Assembly: GCF_035917455.1 (NCBI RefSeq)
Contig: NZ_CP109078.1
Span: 4,278,001 to 4,342,000, forward strand
Direction of reading: 5' to 3'
Length of the DNA: 64,000 nucleotides
Source of the DNA: Micromonospora sp. NBC_01796
GTDB lineage: Bacteria > Actinomycetota > Actinomycetes > Mycobacteriales > Micromonosporaceae
Every line of letters begins with the position of its first letter. Position 1 is the first letter of the stretch. The notes under the pieces were generated by a model. It saw nothing but the letters and a program-made list of their open reading frames with translations. It searched no databases and was not told the origin of the DNA. A program made the position numbers and the translations under genes. Below, in pieces: positions 36,909-45,938 of this stretch.

Positions 36909-37979
36909 ATGAGTACGGACACAAGCGCTGACCTGCGAGTTGGCATTCTCGGTTACGGCATCGGTGGCCAACGTTTCCACGCCCCGCTGGTGGCGGCGAC
37001 GCCCGGCCTGTCAGTGGCGGTGATCGTCACGGGTGACCCCGAGCGCGCCGCTCGGGCCGGGGCGGACTATCCACAGGCGCAGGTGGTGCCCACCGCCGAC
37101 GACCTGTTCGCGGTCGCCGGGTCGCTGGACCTGGTGGTGGTGAGCACACCGAACCGGACCCACGTGCCGCTCGCCCTTCGGGCCATCGAGGCGGGGCTCC
37201 CGGTGGTGGTCGACAAGCCGTTCGCGCCGACCTCGGCGGACGCCCGGCAGGTTCTCGACGCGGCGACACGGGCCGGGGTCGGGCTGACGGTGTTCCAGAA
37301 CCGGCGGCTGGACTCGGACTTCCTGACCGTACGCGGGGTGCTGGCGTCGGGGCGGCTCGGCAACGTCTACCGCTTCGAGTCGCGGTACGACCGCTGGGTG
37401 CCGACGCCGAAGGAGAACTGGCGCGAGTTCGGCGACCCGGCCGAGGCCGGCGGGCTGCTGTACGACCTCGGCGCGCACATCGTCGACCAGGCGCTGCAAC
37501 TGTTCGGCCCGGTCGCCGAGGTCTACGCCGAACTCGACCGCCGCCGGGCCGGGGTGCAGGTCGACGACGACACCTTCGTCGCGTTGCGGCACGTCAACGG
37601 GGTCCGTACGCATCTCTGGGCGTCGGCGCTGGCCGGCACCCGCAACCCGCGCTTCCGGGTCCTGGGCGACCAGGGCACCTTCACCAAGTACGGGCTCGAC
37701 GTGCAGGAGCCGCAGGTGCTCGCCGGCACCCGCCCGGGTGACCCCGGCTGGGGCGTCGAGCCGGCGGAGAACGCGGGAGTCCTGGGCGTGAACGACGAGG
37801 TCGAGACCGTACCGACCGAGATCGGGCGGTATGAGCAGTTCTACGCCGAGGTTCGGGATGCCCTCCTGGGCCGGGGCGGGTTCCCGGTCGACCCCGCGAG
37901 CGCGGTGGAGGGGCTGCGGGTGATCGAGGCGGCGTACACCTCCGCGACCGAGCGCCGGGTGGTCCTGCTCGACCACTGA
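36909..37979 (+). CDS. Gfo/Idh/MocA-family oxidoreductase
   Basis: 356 residues. N-terminal Rossmann fold (LRVGILGYGIGGQRFHAPLV) and the catalytic EKP-type motif, here VVVDKPFAPTSADARQ, then a C-terminal substrate domain with GGLLYDLGAHIVDQALQLFG. NAD(P)-dependent sugar or inositol dehydrogenase type; the substrate is not evident. The ATG 36909 lies shortly after AT-rich TAATACC. Confidence 0.93.
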   Translation: MSTDTSADLRVGILGYGIGGQRFHAPLVAATPGLSVAVIVTGDPERAARAGADYPQAQVVPTADDLFAVAGSLDLVVVSTPNRTHVPLALRAIEAGLPVVVDKPFAPTSADARQVLDAATRAGVGLTVFQNRRLDSDFLTVRGVLASGRLGNVYRFESRYDRWVPTPKENWREFGDPAEAGGLLYDLGAHIVDQALQLFGPVAEVYAELDRRRAGVQVDDDTFVALRHVNGVRTHLWASALAGTRNPRFRVLGDQGTFTKYGLDVQEPQVLAGTRPGDPGWGVEPAENAGVLGVNDEVETVPTEIGRYEQFYAEVRDALLGRGGFPVDPASAVEGLRVIEAAYTSATERRVVLLDH

Positions 37980-38060
37980 GCGCGTCAACCGGTCGGGTTC
38001 CCTCTGTTACCCGGCGGCGGTCGCGGGTAGACGGCAACCGCCGACAGAGAGAGGAGCACC

Positions 38061-38477
38061 ATGACGACCGTCGGAGAGTTCATGACGACCCGGTTGGTGA
38101 CCATGGACGGCACCGACACGCTCACCGCCGCGGCCCAGGAGATGCGGGACAGCGCCATTGGCGATGTGATCGTGACCAGCGGGGACGCGGTGATCGGCAT
38201 CGTCACCGACCGTGACATTACGGTGCGCGGGGTGGCAGATGGGCTGGATGTCGGCAGTGCGACGCTCAGCCAGATCCTGAGCCACGACGTCGTCACGGTG
38301 ACCCAGTACGACGACGCCGTGGCAGCCGCCGACCTGATGCGGACGTACGGCGTACGGCGGCTGCCGGTGATCGAGGAGGGCCGCCTGATCGGGTTGGTCT
38401 CGCTCGGAGACCTGGCGGTGGAGCGGGAGCCGCAGTCCGTTCTCGCCGACATCAGCGCCGACGACCCGAACAACTAG
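38061..38477 (+). CDS. CBS-domain protein (tandem CBS pair)
   Basis: 138 residues consisting of two CBS motifs: MTTRLVTMDGTDTLTAAAQE with GIVTDRDITVRGVADG, and LSHDVVTVTQYDDAVAAADL with LIGLVSLGDLAVEREPQSVL. The pair forms a Bateman module binding adenosine nucleotides. It stands alone, as stress-related actinobacterial CBS proteins often do. AGAGGAG lies just upstream of ATG 38061. Confidence 0.95.
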   Translation: MTTVGEFMTTRLVTMDGTDTLTAAAQEMRDSAIGDVIVTSGDAVIGIVTDRDITVRGVADGLDVGSATLSQILSHDVVTVTQYDDAVAAADLMRTYGVRRLPVIEEGRLIGLVSLGDLAVEREPQSVLADISADDPNN

Positions 38478-38775
38478 AACACCCGCACCAAGAACGACAG
38501 GCCGTGACCGCGCTGATCCCCCTACCGGGACTCAGCGCGGTCGCGTCTCCCCCCTCCCCCGGCTGCCAAACGCGACGATCTTGCAGTTGTGGTGGCGCAC
38601 AAATCCGGATAAGTGCCTTGATCCGGGGCGCCACAAGTGCAAGATCGACGAGGGAATGTCGGGGGTCGGGGGGCGGGGGGCAACCTCACCCTTTGGGGAG
38701 GATGCCTGGCCACCGGGGTGTGGGGGACGCTGCGGGGGACGTGGGCTACTCGGGCAGTACGGAAGAGGGGGACCG
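38478..38775. repeat. Intergenic region with GATC-type palindrome (38576-38647)
   Basis: Arms CGATCTTGCAGTTGTGG (38576-38592) and its near-complement at 38631-38647 differ by one base, around a 38-base loop. The left arm is identical to that at 873. It lies in a gap of about 300 bases between two plus-strand genes, so it is not only a convergent terminator. No gene is seen. Confidence 0.65.
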
Positions 38776-39150
38776 ATGGCAGATCCGACCGCCGACTTCT
38801 TCGACGGCCTCGGCCATCGCGGGCCGGAGCCGATGCTGACGAGGGTCCGGGGCACGGTCCGGTTCGACCTCGGGCACCGGGACGGGACCGACCACTGGGT
38901 GCTGGTGATGAGCGAGGGGAACATCAGCGCCAGTCGCGGGGAACGTCCGGCGGACTGCGTGGTCAGCACCCAACTCCAGTTCTTCGACCGGGTGACCGTG
39001 GGCGAGGCGAATCCGATCGCGGCCCTGCTGCGCAACGAGATCACGGTCGAGGGCAACCTGCTGCTGTTCCACTACTTCCAACGTCTCCTACCCGGTCCTC
39101 CGGGCGCACGCGACCCCCGTGAGCTGGTCCAGGAGAGGCGGCAGAAGTGA
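38776..39150 (+). CDS. SCP2-like sterol/lipid-binding-fold protein
   Basis: 124 residues. The pattern GTVRFDLGHRDGTDHWVLVM, SEGNISASRGERPADCVVST and LRNEITVEGNLLLFHYFQRL matches the SCP2 fold, which encloses a hydrophobic ligand. It overlaps the following debranching-enzyme gene by four bases. A paralogue of equal length is encoded at 44069-44443 next to a paralogous debranching enzyme, so the partnership is conserved. Confidence 0.85.
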   Translation: MADPTADFFDGLGHRGPEPMLTRVRGTVRFDLGHRDGTDHWVLVMSEGNISASRGERPADCVVSTQLQFFDRVTVGEANPIAALLRNEITVEGNLLLFHYFQRLLPGPPGARDPRELVQERRQK

Positions 39151-41264
39151 CGGACCTGGTAAGCATCCTCGACGGCAACACCTTCCTGGTCAGCGACAGC
39201 CGGGGCGACATCGACCCGTCGCCGACGTTCCCCACCGGCCTGTTCTCGTTCGACACCCGGTTCCTGTCCCGGTGGGAGCTGACCATCGACGGGGAACGGC
39301 TCAACCCCCTGTCCATCGACGATCTCCAGTACTACGAGACCCGGTTCTTCCTCGTACCGGGGGAGCCGACGCACTACGTCGACGCGAAGGTGTCGGTGGT
39401 CCGCCAGCGGACCATCGGCGGCAGCTTCGACGAGCAGCTCACCGTCCTGAACCACCAGGGCGAACCGGTCGAGCTGACCATCCGGATGGAGGTCGGGTGC
39501 GACTTCGCCGACCTGTTCGAGATCAAGGACGTGAAGGAGAAGGTCGGTGCGGCGCAGGCGTACGTCGAGGAGGGGCGGCTGCGGCTCAGCTACCGCCGGG
39601 ACACCTTCCGGCGTGAAACCTTCATCACGTCGACCACCCCGGCCGAGATCGACGAGCACGGGCTGACCTTCCGGGTACGGATCGAGGCGCACGCGGAGTG
39701 GACCACCAACCTGCACGTCGAGACCATGGTGGAGGGCGCCGGTGGGCGCGACCTGCGACTCGGACTGATCAACCACACCAGCCGGATCAAGACGGAGATG
39801 CAGAGCGACCTCGCCGAGTGGATCGGACGGGCGCCGAAGCTCGCCTGCGACTGCGAGCCGCTGGGTGACACGTACGAGCGCAGCCTGGCCGACCTCGCCG
39901 CGCTGCGGTACACCCCGCTCGCCTTCGAGACGAAGGTGCCGACCGCCGGCCTGCCCTGGTTCATGACCCTGTTCGGCCGGGACAGCATCTTCACCTGCCT
40001 GCAGTCGCTCCCGTTCACCCCGGAACTCGCCGGGCCGACGTTGCGGATCCTCGCCGTGAAGCAGGGCACCAAACTGGACGACTTCCGGGACGAGGAGCCG
40101 GGCAAGATCCTGCACGAGCTGCGGTACGGGGAGTCGGCGGCGTTCCAGGACCAACCGCACTCGCCGTACTACGGCGCCGCCGACTCGACGCCGCTGTTCG
40201 TGATCCTGCTGGACGAGTACGAGCGCTGGACCGGGGACGTGGAACTCGTTCGCAACCTGGAGCAGGAGGCGCGTGCCGCCCTGCGCTGGCTCGACACGTA
40301 CGGCGACCTCAGGGGCGACGGTTACCTCTGGTACGAGCGCCGCAACACCCGCAACGGGCTGGAGAACCAGTGCTGGAAGGATTCGTTCGACGCCATCTCG
40401 TACCGCGACGGGAGGCTGCCGTCGTTCCCCCGGGCAACCTGTGAGCTACAGGGTTACGCGTACGACGCGAAGATGCGCGGGGCCCGGTTGGCCCGACGGG
40501 TCTGGCACGATCCGGTCTTCGCCGACCGGCTGGAGCGGGAGGCGGCGGACCTGAAGGCCCGGTTCAACCGGGACTACTGGGTGGAGGACGGCGAGTACTA
40601 CGCGCTGGCGTTGGACGCCGAGGGCGGTCAGGTCGACGCGTTGTCGTCGAACATCGGCCACCTGCTCTGGAGCGGGATCGTCGACGAGGACAAGGCCCCG
40701 AAGGTGGCCGCGCACCTGCTCGGGCCCCGGCTCTTCTCCGGCTGGGGCGTACGCACCCTGGCGGAGGGGGAGGGACGGTACAACCCGGTCGGATACCACG
40801 TCGGTACGGTCTGGCCGTTCGACAACTCGTTCATCGCCTGGGGACTGCGCCGGTACGGGTTCGACGAGGAGGCCGGAAGGATCGCCGAGGCGATCATCGA
40901 CGCGTCGCAGTACTTCCGGGGCCGGCTGCCCGAGGCTTTCGCCGGCTACGACCGGGTGCTGACCAAGTACCCGGTGCAGTACCCGACCGCGTGCAGTCCG
41001 CAGGCGTGGTCGACCGGTACGCCGATGCTGCTGCTCCGGGTCATGCTGGGGCTCGAACCGCACGACGAGCACCTGGTGGTCGACCCGGCCCTGCCGCGCG
41101 GAATGGGCCGGTTGGAACTGCTCGACATTCCCGGCCGGTGGGGCAAGATCGACGCCTTCGGTCGCGGCCGGGTCGACATCCACCACGAGCAGGAGGTGGT
41201 CGACCTGGAAAGCGACCGGTCGAACGAGCCACTGATGCAGGCGTTGCCGGACAGCAACGGCTGA
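39147..41264 (+). CDS. Glycogen debranching-type enzyme (amylo-alpha-1,6-glucosidase family)
   Basis: 705 residues from GTG 39147. The N-terminal bacterial debranching-enzyme domain (VSILDGNTFLVSDSRGDIDP, about residues 1-220) is followed by a GH63-like (alpha/alpha)6 catalytic barrel with LPWFMTLFGRDSIFTCLQS, NGLENQCWKDSFDAI, WVEDGEYYALALDAE and VGTVWPFDNSFIAWGLRRYG. It would remove alpha-1,6 branches or act on a related alpha-glucan. Over the first 60 residues it is identical to the convergent paralogue at 41991 in 43 positions. Confidence 0.9.
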   Translation: MTDLVSILDGNTFLVSDSRGDIDPSPTFPTGLFSFDTRFLSRWELTIDGERLNPLSIDDLQYYETRFFLVPGEPTHYVDAKVSVVRQRTIGGSFDEQLTVLNHQGEPVELTIRMEVGCDFADLFEIKDVKEKVGAAQAYVEEGRLRLSYRRDTFRRETFITSTTPAEIDEHGLTFRVRIEAHAEWTTNLHVETMVEGAGGRDLRLGLINHTSRIKTEMQSDLAEWIGRAPKLACDCEPLGDTYERSLADLAALRYTPLAFETKVPTAGLPWFMTLFGRDSIFTCLQSLPFTPELAGPTLRILAVKQGTKLDDFRDEEPGKILHELRYGESAAFQDQPHSPYYGAADSTPLFVILLDEYERWTGDVELVRNLEQEARAALRWLDTYGDLRGDGYLWYERRNTRNGLENQCWKDSFDAISYRDGRLPSFPRATCELQGYAYDAKMRGARLARRVWHDPVFADRLEREAADLKARFNRDYWVEDGEYYALALDAEGGQVDALSSNIGHLLWSGIVDEDKAPKVAAHLLGPRLFSGWGVRTLAEGEGRYNPVGYHVGTVWPFDNSFIAWGLRRYGFDEEAGRIAEAIIDASQYFRGRLPEAFAGYDRVLTKYPVQYPTACSPQAWSTGTPMLLLRVMLGLEPHDEHLVVDPALPRGMGRLELLDIPGRWGKIDAFGRGRVDIHHEQEVVDLESDRSNEPLMQALPDSNG

Positions 41265-41291
41265 CCCCGACCGGATCCGGGCAGCCGGCCG

Positions 41292-41564
41292 TCAGCTCCA
41301 GCTACGGTCGGGGTTCCGGCTGGCGCTCAGCGGGCGCTCGCTCCAGTGCACGAACCGCTCGGCGAGTTCCTCGTTGGTCAGCGCCGGCAACTCCTCCCGG
41401 GCCTGCCGCAGCAACAGGTGCAACTGGTTCTCGAGCCCGATCGGATTGCCCTGGTAGAGGTATTTCAACTGTCGCTTGCGGACGATGCACGGCCATTCCT
41501 GTCCGCAGGCGCGACACGACCAGTCGGGGCGGGCGGCTACGTGGATCCCGGGTCCGTCAGTCAC
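41292..41564 (-). CDS. Small Cys-motif protein downstream of DivIVA-like gene
   Basis: 90 residues from GTG 41564. N-terminal RPDWSCRACGQEWPCIVRKR resembles a zinc knuckle (CxxCxxxxxC); the remainder is helical (LENQLHLLLRQAREELPALT) ending in FVHWSERPLS. It overlaps the DivIVA-like gene stop by eight bases. No named family is recognised. Context suggests a cell-pole or septum partner, which is inference. Confidence 0.75.
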   Translation of the reverse strand: MTDGPGIHVAARPDWSCRACGQEWPCIVRKRQLKYLYQGNPIGLENQLHLLLRQAREELPALTNEELAERFVHWSERPLSASRNPDRSWS

Positions 41565-41883
41565 CGTGGCGTTCCTGGGGGCGGCGATACGACTCGTTCG
41601 TTTCCTGCGTGCCCCGTACGTAGCAGACGCTGTGCTGGCGCTGCCAGTCCCGCAGCGCGGTCTTCATCATCGCGGCCTCCTCTCGTGCGCTCGCCAGTTC
41701 CTGGTACAGCACCGCCAGGTCCACCTCGACCAGGTCGAGGAACTCGCGTACCTCGCCCGGCGCGTAACCGCGCCGGCCGAGCCCGGTCGGGTTGAATCTC
41801 TTTCTTCGTACGTCCCTGGGGGTCAGGAGGGCGCTGCCCCGTGGGCGGCGAATCGTGTCGCGCGCGTCCTCCATGGCCCTCAT
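41557..41883 (-). CDS. DivIVA-domain protein (short)
   Basis: 108 residues from ATG 41883; ATG 41874 is an alternative. The segment VRRKRFNPTGLGRRGYAPGE followed by VREFLDLVEVDLAVLYQELA is the DivIVA N-terminal module plus the start of a coiled coil. Much shorter than Wag31/DivIVA of polar growth, so an accessory member. It lies exactly between the two inverted SCP2/debranching cassettes. Confidence 0.85.
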   Translation of the reverse strand: MRAMEDARDTIRRPRGSALLTPRDVRRKRFNPTGLGRRGYAPGEVREFLDLVEVDLAVLYQELASAREEAAMMKTALRDWQRQHSVCYVRGTQETNESYRRPQERHGD

Positions 41884-41990
41884 CCCGATCCCATTGACGT
41901 GTCTGACGTGGGTCAAACGGAAACTGGCAGGTTGCCGTGACGGTAACCGCTGTCGCGTCCCCACTCGTAAGACAGTCGTATTTCCGGCAG

Positions 41991-44072
41991 TTACGCCGCG
42001 CCGTCACGACCGTTGTCGTCCGTCGCCGGCTGGGCCGCGGTACGCAACCGACCGCGCCCGAACGCGTCGATCCGCCCCCATCGGCCGGGTATGCCGAGCA
42101 GTTCGATCCGACCCAGGCTGGCCGGCACCGCGGGCCGTACGGTCAGCCCGTCCTCCTGGGGTTCGAGCCCGAGCATCGTACGGAGGAGCAGCAGTGGCGC
42201 CCCGGCCGACCAGGCCTGCGGGCTGCACGCGGTCGGGTACTGCACCGGGTAGGTGGTGAGGTCCCGGTCGTAGCCGGCGAACGCCTCCGGCAGCCGGCCC
42301 TGGAAGTACTTGGCCGCGTCGATGATGCTCTCCGCGATCCGGGCCGACTCCTCGGTGAACCCGTACTTCGCCAGGCCGGCGGCGATGATCGAGTTGTCGA
42401 ACGGCCAGACCGTGCCGACGTGGTAGCCGAGCGGGTTGTACCGGCCGTTGCCCTCGGCGAGCGTACGCACACCCCAGCCGGAGAACATCGCCGGACCGAG
42501 CAGGTGCCGGGCCACCATCGGTGCCTTGTCCTCGTCGACGATCCCGCTCCAGAGCAGGTGCCCCATGTTCGAGGCGAGCCCGTCGACCTGCCGGCCGTCA
42601 CCGTCGAGCGCGAGCGCGTAGTACTCCCCGTCCTCCACCCAGAAGTCGCGGTTGAACCGCATCTTCAGGTCGGCAGCCTCCCGCTCCAACCGGTCGGCGA
42701 GCACGGGGTCGTCCCAGAACTTCCGGGCCATCCGGGCGCCCCGGATCTTCGCGTCGTAGGCGTACCCCTGGATCTCGCAGGTCGCCCGGGGGAAGCTCGG
42801 CAGGGTGCCGTCCCGGAAGCAGATGGCGTCCCAGGAGTCCTTCCAGCACTGGTTCTCCAGGCCGTTGCGGGTGTTGCGGCGCTCGTACCAGATGTAGCCG
42901 TTGCCGACCAGGTCGCCGTAGCTGTCGATCCAGGACAGTGCCAGTCGCGTCTCGTCGGCCAGTTCGCGTACGAGTGCGGTGTCGCCGCTCCAGCGTTCGT
43001 ACTCGTCCAGCAGGATCACGAACAGCGGGGTCGAGTCGGCCGCACCGTAGTACGGCGAGTGCGGCTGCTCCTCGAACGCGGCCGACTCGCCGTACCGGAT
43101 CTCGTGCAGGATCTTTCCGGGCTCCTCGTCGCGCAGGTTGTCCAGCCTGGTGCCCTGAAGGTCGGCCAGGGTACGCAGGGTGGACGGGGCGATCTCCGGG
43201 ATGAACGGCAGCGTCTGCAGGCAGGTGATCATGCTGTCCCGGCCGAACAGGGTCATGAACCAGGGCAGGCCGGCGGCGGGCAGTTTCTCCTTGCGCAGCA
43301 GACCGGTGTAGCGCAGCGCGGCCAGGTCGGTGATGCTGCGTTCGTACGAGTCGTTCAGCGGCTCGCAGTCGCAGGCCAGGTGCGGCGCCCGGGCCATCCA
43401 CTCGTCCAGGCGGCGCTGCACGTCGGGGCGTCCCCGTCCCCGTTCGGACGTCGGGAGTTCCGCCGCCGCCGACTCGTCCGCGCTCGGGAAGAGGGTGACC
43501 ACCCGCAGTACGGTGGTCCACTTCCCGTGCGGCTCGATCCGGATCCGGAACGTCATGCCCTGCTCGTCGATCTCGGCCTCGTGGCTCGCCGAGATGACCG
43601 TCTCGCGGTAGAAGGCGTCCCGCCGGTAGCTCAGCCGCAGCGTGCCGTCCTGCACCCGAGTGGTGATCACACCGCGCTTCGGCAGCAGGTTCTTGATCTC
43701 GAACAGGTCCGCGAAGTCGCTGCCGATCTCCATCCGTACGGTGAAGTCGACCGCTTCCTCCTGGTGGTTCAGTACGGTCAACCGCTCCTCGAAACCACCG
43801 CCGACCGTACGTTTCCGGATCACCGACGCCTTGGCGTCGATGTAGTGCGTCGGCTCGCCCGGAGCGAGGAAGAAGCTGGTCTGGAAGTACCGCAGGTCGT
43901 CGACGGAGAGCGAGTGCAGGTGCTCACCGTTGATGGTCAGCTCCCAGCGCGCGATGAACCGGGTGTCGAGCGCGAACAGACCCGTCGGAAAGCTGGGCGA
44001 GGGGTCGATGTCGCCGTTGCGGCTGCTCACCACGAAGGTGGCGCCGTCGAGGATGCTGACCGGCTCGGTCAC
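41991..44072 (-). CDS. Glycogen debranching-type enzyme, inverted paralogue
   Basis: 693 residues from GTG 44072. The same two domains as the gene at 39147: N-terminal VSILDGATFVVSSRNGDIDP and the catalytic barrel motifs LPWFMTLFGRDSMITCLQTL, NGLENQCWKDSWDAICFRDG, WVEDGEYYALALDGDGRQ and VGTVWPFDNSIIAAGLAKYG. Active-site-region motifs of both paralogues are intact, so both may be functional. It has a small insertion (DESAAAELPTSERGRGRPDV) that the first copy lacks. Coupled to its SCP2-like partner. Confidence 0.9.
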   Translation of the reverse strand: MTEPVSILDGATFVVSSRNGDIDPSPSFPTGLFALDTRFIARWELTINGEHLHSLSVDDLRYFQTSFFLAPGEPTHYIDAKASVIRKRTVGGGFEERLTVLNHQEEAVDFTVRMEIGSDFADLFEIKNLLPKRGVITTRVQDGTLRLSYRRDAFYRETVISASHEAEIDEQGMTFRIRIEPHGKWTTVLRVVTLFPSADESAAAELPTSERGRGRPDVQRRLDEWMARAPHLACDCEPLNDSYERSITDLAALRYTGLLRKEKLPAAGLPWFMTLFGRDSMITCLQTLPFIPEIAPSTLRTLADLQGTRLDNLRDEEPGKILHEIRYGESAAFEEQPHSPYYGAADSTPLFVILLDEYERWSGDTALVRELADETRLALSWIDSYGDLVGNGYIWYERRNTRNGLENQCWKDSWDAICFRDGTLPSFPRATCEIQGYAYDAKIRGARMARKFWDDPVLADRLEREAADLKMRFNRDFWVEDGEYYALALDGDGRQVDGLASNMGHLLWSGIVDEDKAPMVARHLLGPAMFSGWGVRTLAEGNGRYNPLGYHVGTVWPFDNSIIAAGLAKYGFTEESARIAESIIDAAKYFQGRLPEAFAGYDRDLTTYPVQYPTACSPQAWSAGAPLLLLRTMLGLEPQEDGLTVRPAVPASLGRIELLGIPGRWGRIDAFGRGRLRTAAQPATDDNGRDGAA

Positions 44073-44443
44073 CGGGTGTCCCGCTCCCGGACCATCCGGC
44101 GCGGGTCGACCGCGCCCGGTGCGGCGGGAAAGAACCGGCGGAACATCATCAGCAGCGGGATGTCACCGTCGAGCACACACTCGGTACGGATCATCGCGGA
44201 GATGACGTTCGCCTGGCCGGTGGTGAAGCGGTCGAACAGTTCGCTCTCGACGTGCACCACACAGTCGGCGTCCCGCAGGTCCGGGGAGACCGAGATGTTG
44301 CCGTGGTGCATGGCGACGAACCAGTGCTCGATCTCCGTACCGTGTCGCAGGTCGAAGCGGAGCGTGCCGTGGGCCCGCTTAGGCAGCAGGTCGGGTGCGC
44401 GCTCGCCGAGACCGTGGAAGAAGCTCGTTGTCACCTCGCCCAT
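44069..44443 (-). CDS. SCP2-like protein, inverted paralogue
   Basis: 124 residues, exactly the length of the paralogue at 38776. Shared blocks are FFHGLGERAPDLL, GTLRFDLRHG, HHGNISVSPDLRDADCVVHV and LFDRFTTGQANVISAMIRTE. ATG 44443 has GGAGGAG seven bases upstream. It overlaps the debranching gene by four bases. The ligand is unknown. Confidence 0.85.
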   Translation of the reverse strand: MGEVTTSFFHGLGERAPDLLPKRAHGTLRFDLRHGTEIEHWFVAMHHGNISVSPDLRDADCVVHVESELFDRFTTGQANVISAMIRTECVLDGDIPLLMMFRRFFPAAPGAVDPRRMVRERDTR

Positions 44444-44497
44444 ACGCGTACTCCTCCTCGTACGAAGAAGCATCACCCCGTACGCGGGGCGGGCACA

Positions 44498-45751
44498 TCA
44501 CCCGGAGGAGGTGAACTCCGTACCCCCGCCCCGGCGGCCACGGAGCAGGAGCAGGCCGCTGGCCAGGGCGGCGGCGACGGGAGCGAGCACGAATCCCACG
44601 GTGACCCGCCCGCTCGTGTCGAGCAGGGCGCCGTTGACCGCCGCGCCACCGGCGCTGCCCACGGAGAAGGCGGTGGCCGCCCAGGCGAACGCCTCGGCGA
44701 CCGTGCCCACCGGGGCGACCCGGTCGATCGCCACGAACGCGACGGTGAGCAGCGGCGGGAGCGCGAGCCCGCTGACCGCCATCAGGACCAGCATCGCGGG
44801 CGGGGCCGGGGTGAGGAGCAGGGGCACGTATCCGGCTGCGAAGACCGCTGTCGCCCGGGGCAGGGTGGCGTGCCGGCGCAGGCCGGTGAAGCGTACGTAG
44901 AGCAGGCCGCCGGCCAGCGCCCCGGTGGCCTGGGCGGCGAGCAGCCAGCCGGCCCAGGAGCGGGCACCGGACGCCTCGGCGTACGCGGTGGCGGCCACCG
45001 TCACGCTGCCCACCCCGGCACCGACCAGCACCAGCGTGCCGAGGATCAACCGCAGCCGGGCGGCGCGCAGCGGACCGGCCCAGTGGCGTACGGCCGGCTC
45101 GCCCCGCCACCGGCGGACCGCACCGGTGGTGGCGAACCAGGCGGTGCCGGCGGCCTGGAACAGTGCGGCGGCGGCCAGGCCACCGGACGGGCCGACCAGG
45201 CCGACCGCGGCGAGGGTGACCACCGGGCCGAGGATGAAGATCGCCTCCTGGACCGCGATGTCCAGCGTGTACGCGGTCTGCACCTGGTGGGCCGGGAGCA
45301 GGTCGCGCCAGAGCACCCGCAGGCATGACTCGAACGGCGGTGCGCCCGCCCCGGCCAGCGCGGCGGCGAACACCGTGACCGGGAGGTTGACGTGGGCGGC
45401 GGTGAGCGCGAAACCGACCGTGGAGACGACCATGGCCAGCCACAGCACCGGCGGTTGGCGCCACCGGTCGGCGACCCGGGCGAGCATCGGCTGCCCGACC
45501 GCCATGCCGGCGGTGTACGCGCCGACCAGCAGCCCGGCCACGGTCAGCGTCATCGTCTCGCGGGCGAAGATCAGCAGGGCCAGTGGCGCGGCACCGAGCG
45601 GGATCCGGCCGAGCAGGCTGGCCGCCAGTACCCGCGCGGTCTGCGGCGCCCGGAGCACGGCCAGCGCGGAGGTGTCGGTGGGTGACGCCGGTTCAGAGCC
45701 TGGCGCGTTGGTGGACTCGGTATACGGCGTGTTGGCGGAGTTTTCGGGCAT
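44498..45751 (-). CDS. MFS transporter (multidrug-efflux-like)
   Basis: 417 residues with about 12 hydrophobic helices and an MFS-type loop RVADRWRQPPVLWLA after helix 2. An acidic/Ser-Thr-rich N-terminus of about 28 residues precedes helix 1. It resembles efflux-type members; the substrate is unknown. A 33-codon frame ends 58 bases upstream on the same strand. Confidence 0.9.
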   Translation of the reverse strand: MPENSANTPYTESTNAPGSEPASPTDTSALAVLRAPQTARVLAASLLGRIPLGAAPLALLIFARETMTLTVAGLLVGAYTAGMAVGQPMLARVADRWRQPPVLWLAMVVSTVGFALTAAHVNLPVTVFAAALAGAGAPPFESCLRVLWRDLLPAHQVQTAYTLDIAVQEAIFILGPVVTLAAVGLVGPSGGLAAAALFQAAGTAWFATTGAVRRWRGEPAVRHWAGPLRAARLRLILGTLVLVGAGVGSVTVAATAYAEASGARSWAGWLLAAQATGALAGGLLYVRFTGLRRHATLPRATAVFAAGYVPLLLTPAPPAMLVLMAVSGLALPPLLTVAFVAIDRVAPVGTVAEAFAWAATAFSVGSAGGAAVNGALLDTSGRVTVGFVLAPVAAALASGLLLLRGRRGGGTEFTSSG

Positions 45752-45809
45752 GACGGGTCGCTCCCGGAGCGGGGGAAGGGGCCGGACGGTGGTCGGTTCG
45801 GCGAACCCG

Positions 45810-45911
45810 TCAGGGAGCGAAGTCGGCGCGCTCGTGGTCGTTGCCGTACAGCGGCAGCGCGGGCGTGATCCAGCACCGGTACGCGGCGGCGGTGGCGTCG
45901 AGCGGGATCAC
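45810..45911 (-). CDS. Possible 33-residue peptide (uncertain)
   Basis: GTG 45911 to TGA 45810-45812 encodes 33 residues (VIPLDATAAAYRCWITPALP, then LYGNDHERADFAP). The composition is protein-like with local motifs, but there is no good Shine-Dalgarno. The frame also continues in phase downstream of the permease stop at 45939, so it may be a remnant of a longer protein. It lies 58 bases ahead of the MFS gene, where a leader peptide could act. Confidence 0.3.
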   Translation of the reverse strand: MIPLDATAAAYRCWITPALPLYGNDHERADFAP

Positions 45912-45938
45912 GCCCGCAACTGTATCGGTCGTGGCGGC

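Noticed and set aside
41937-44900. 987-codon plus-strand frame opposite the second debranching enzyme
   Set aside because: Mirror frame of a conserved enzyme; it has no recognisable domain.
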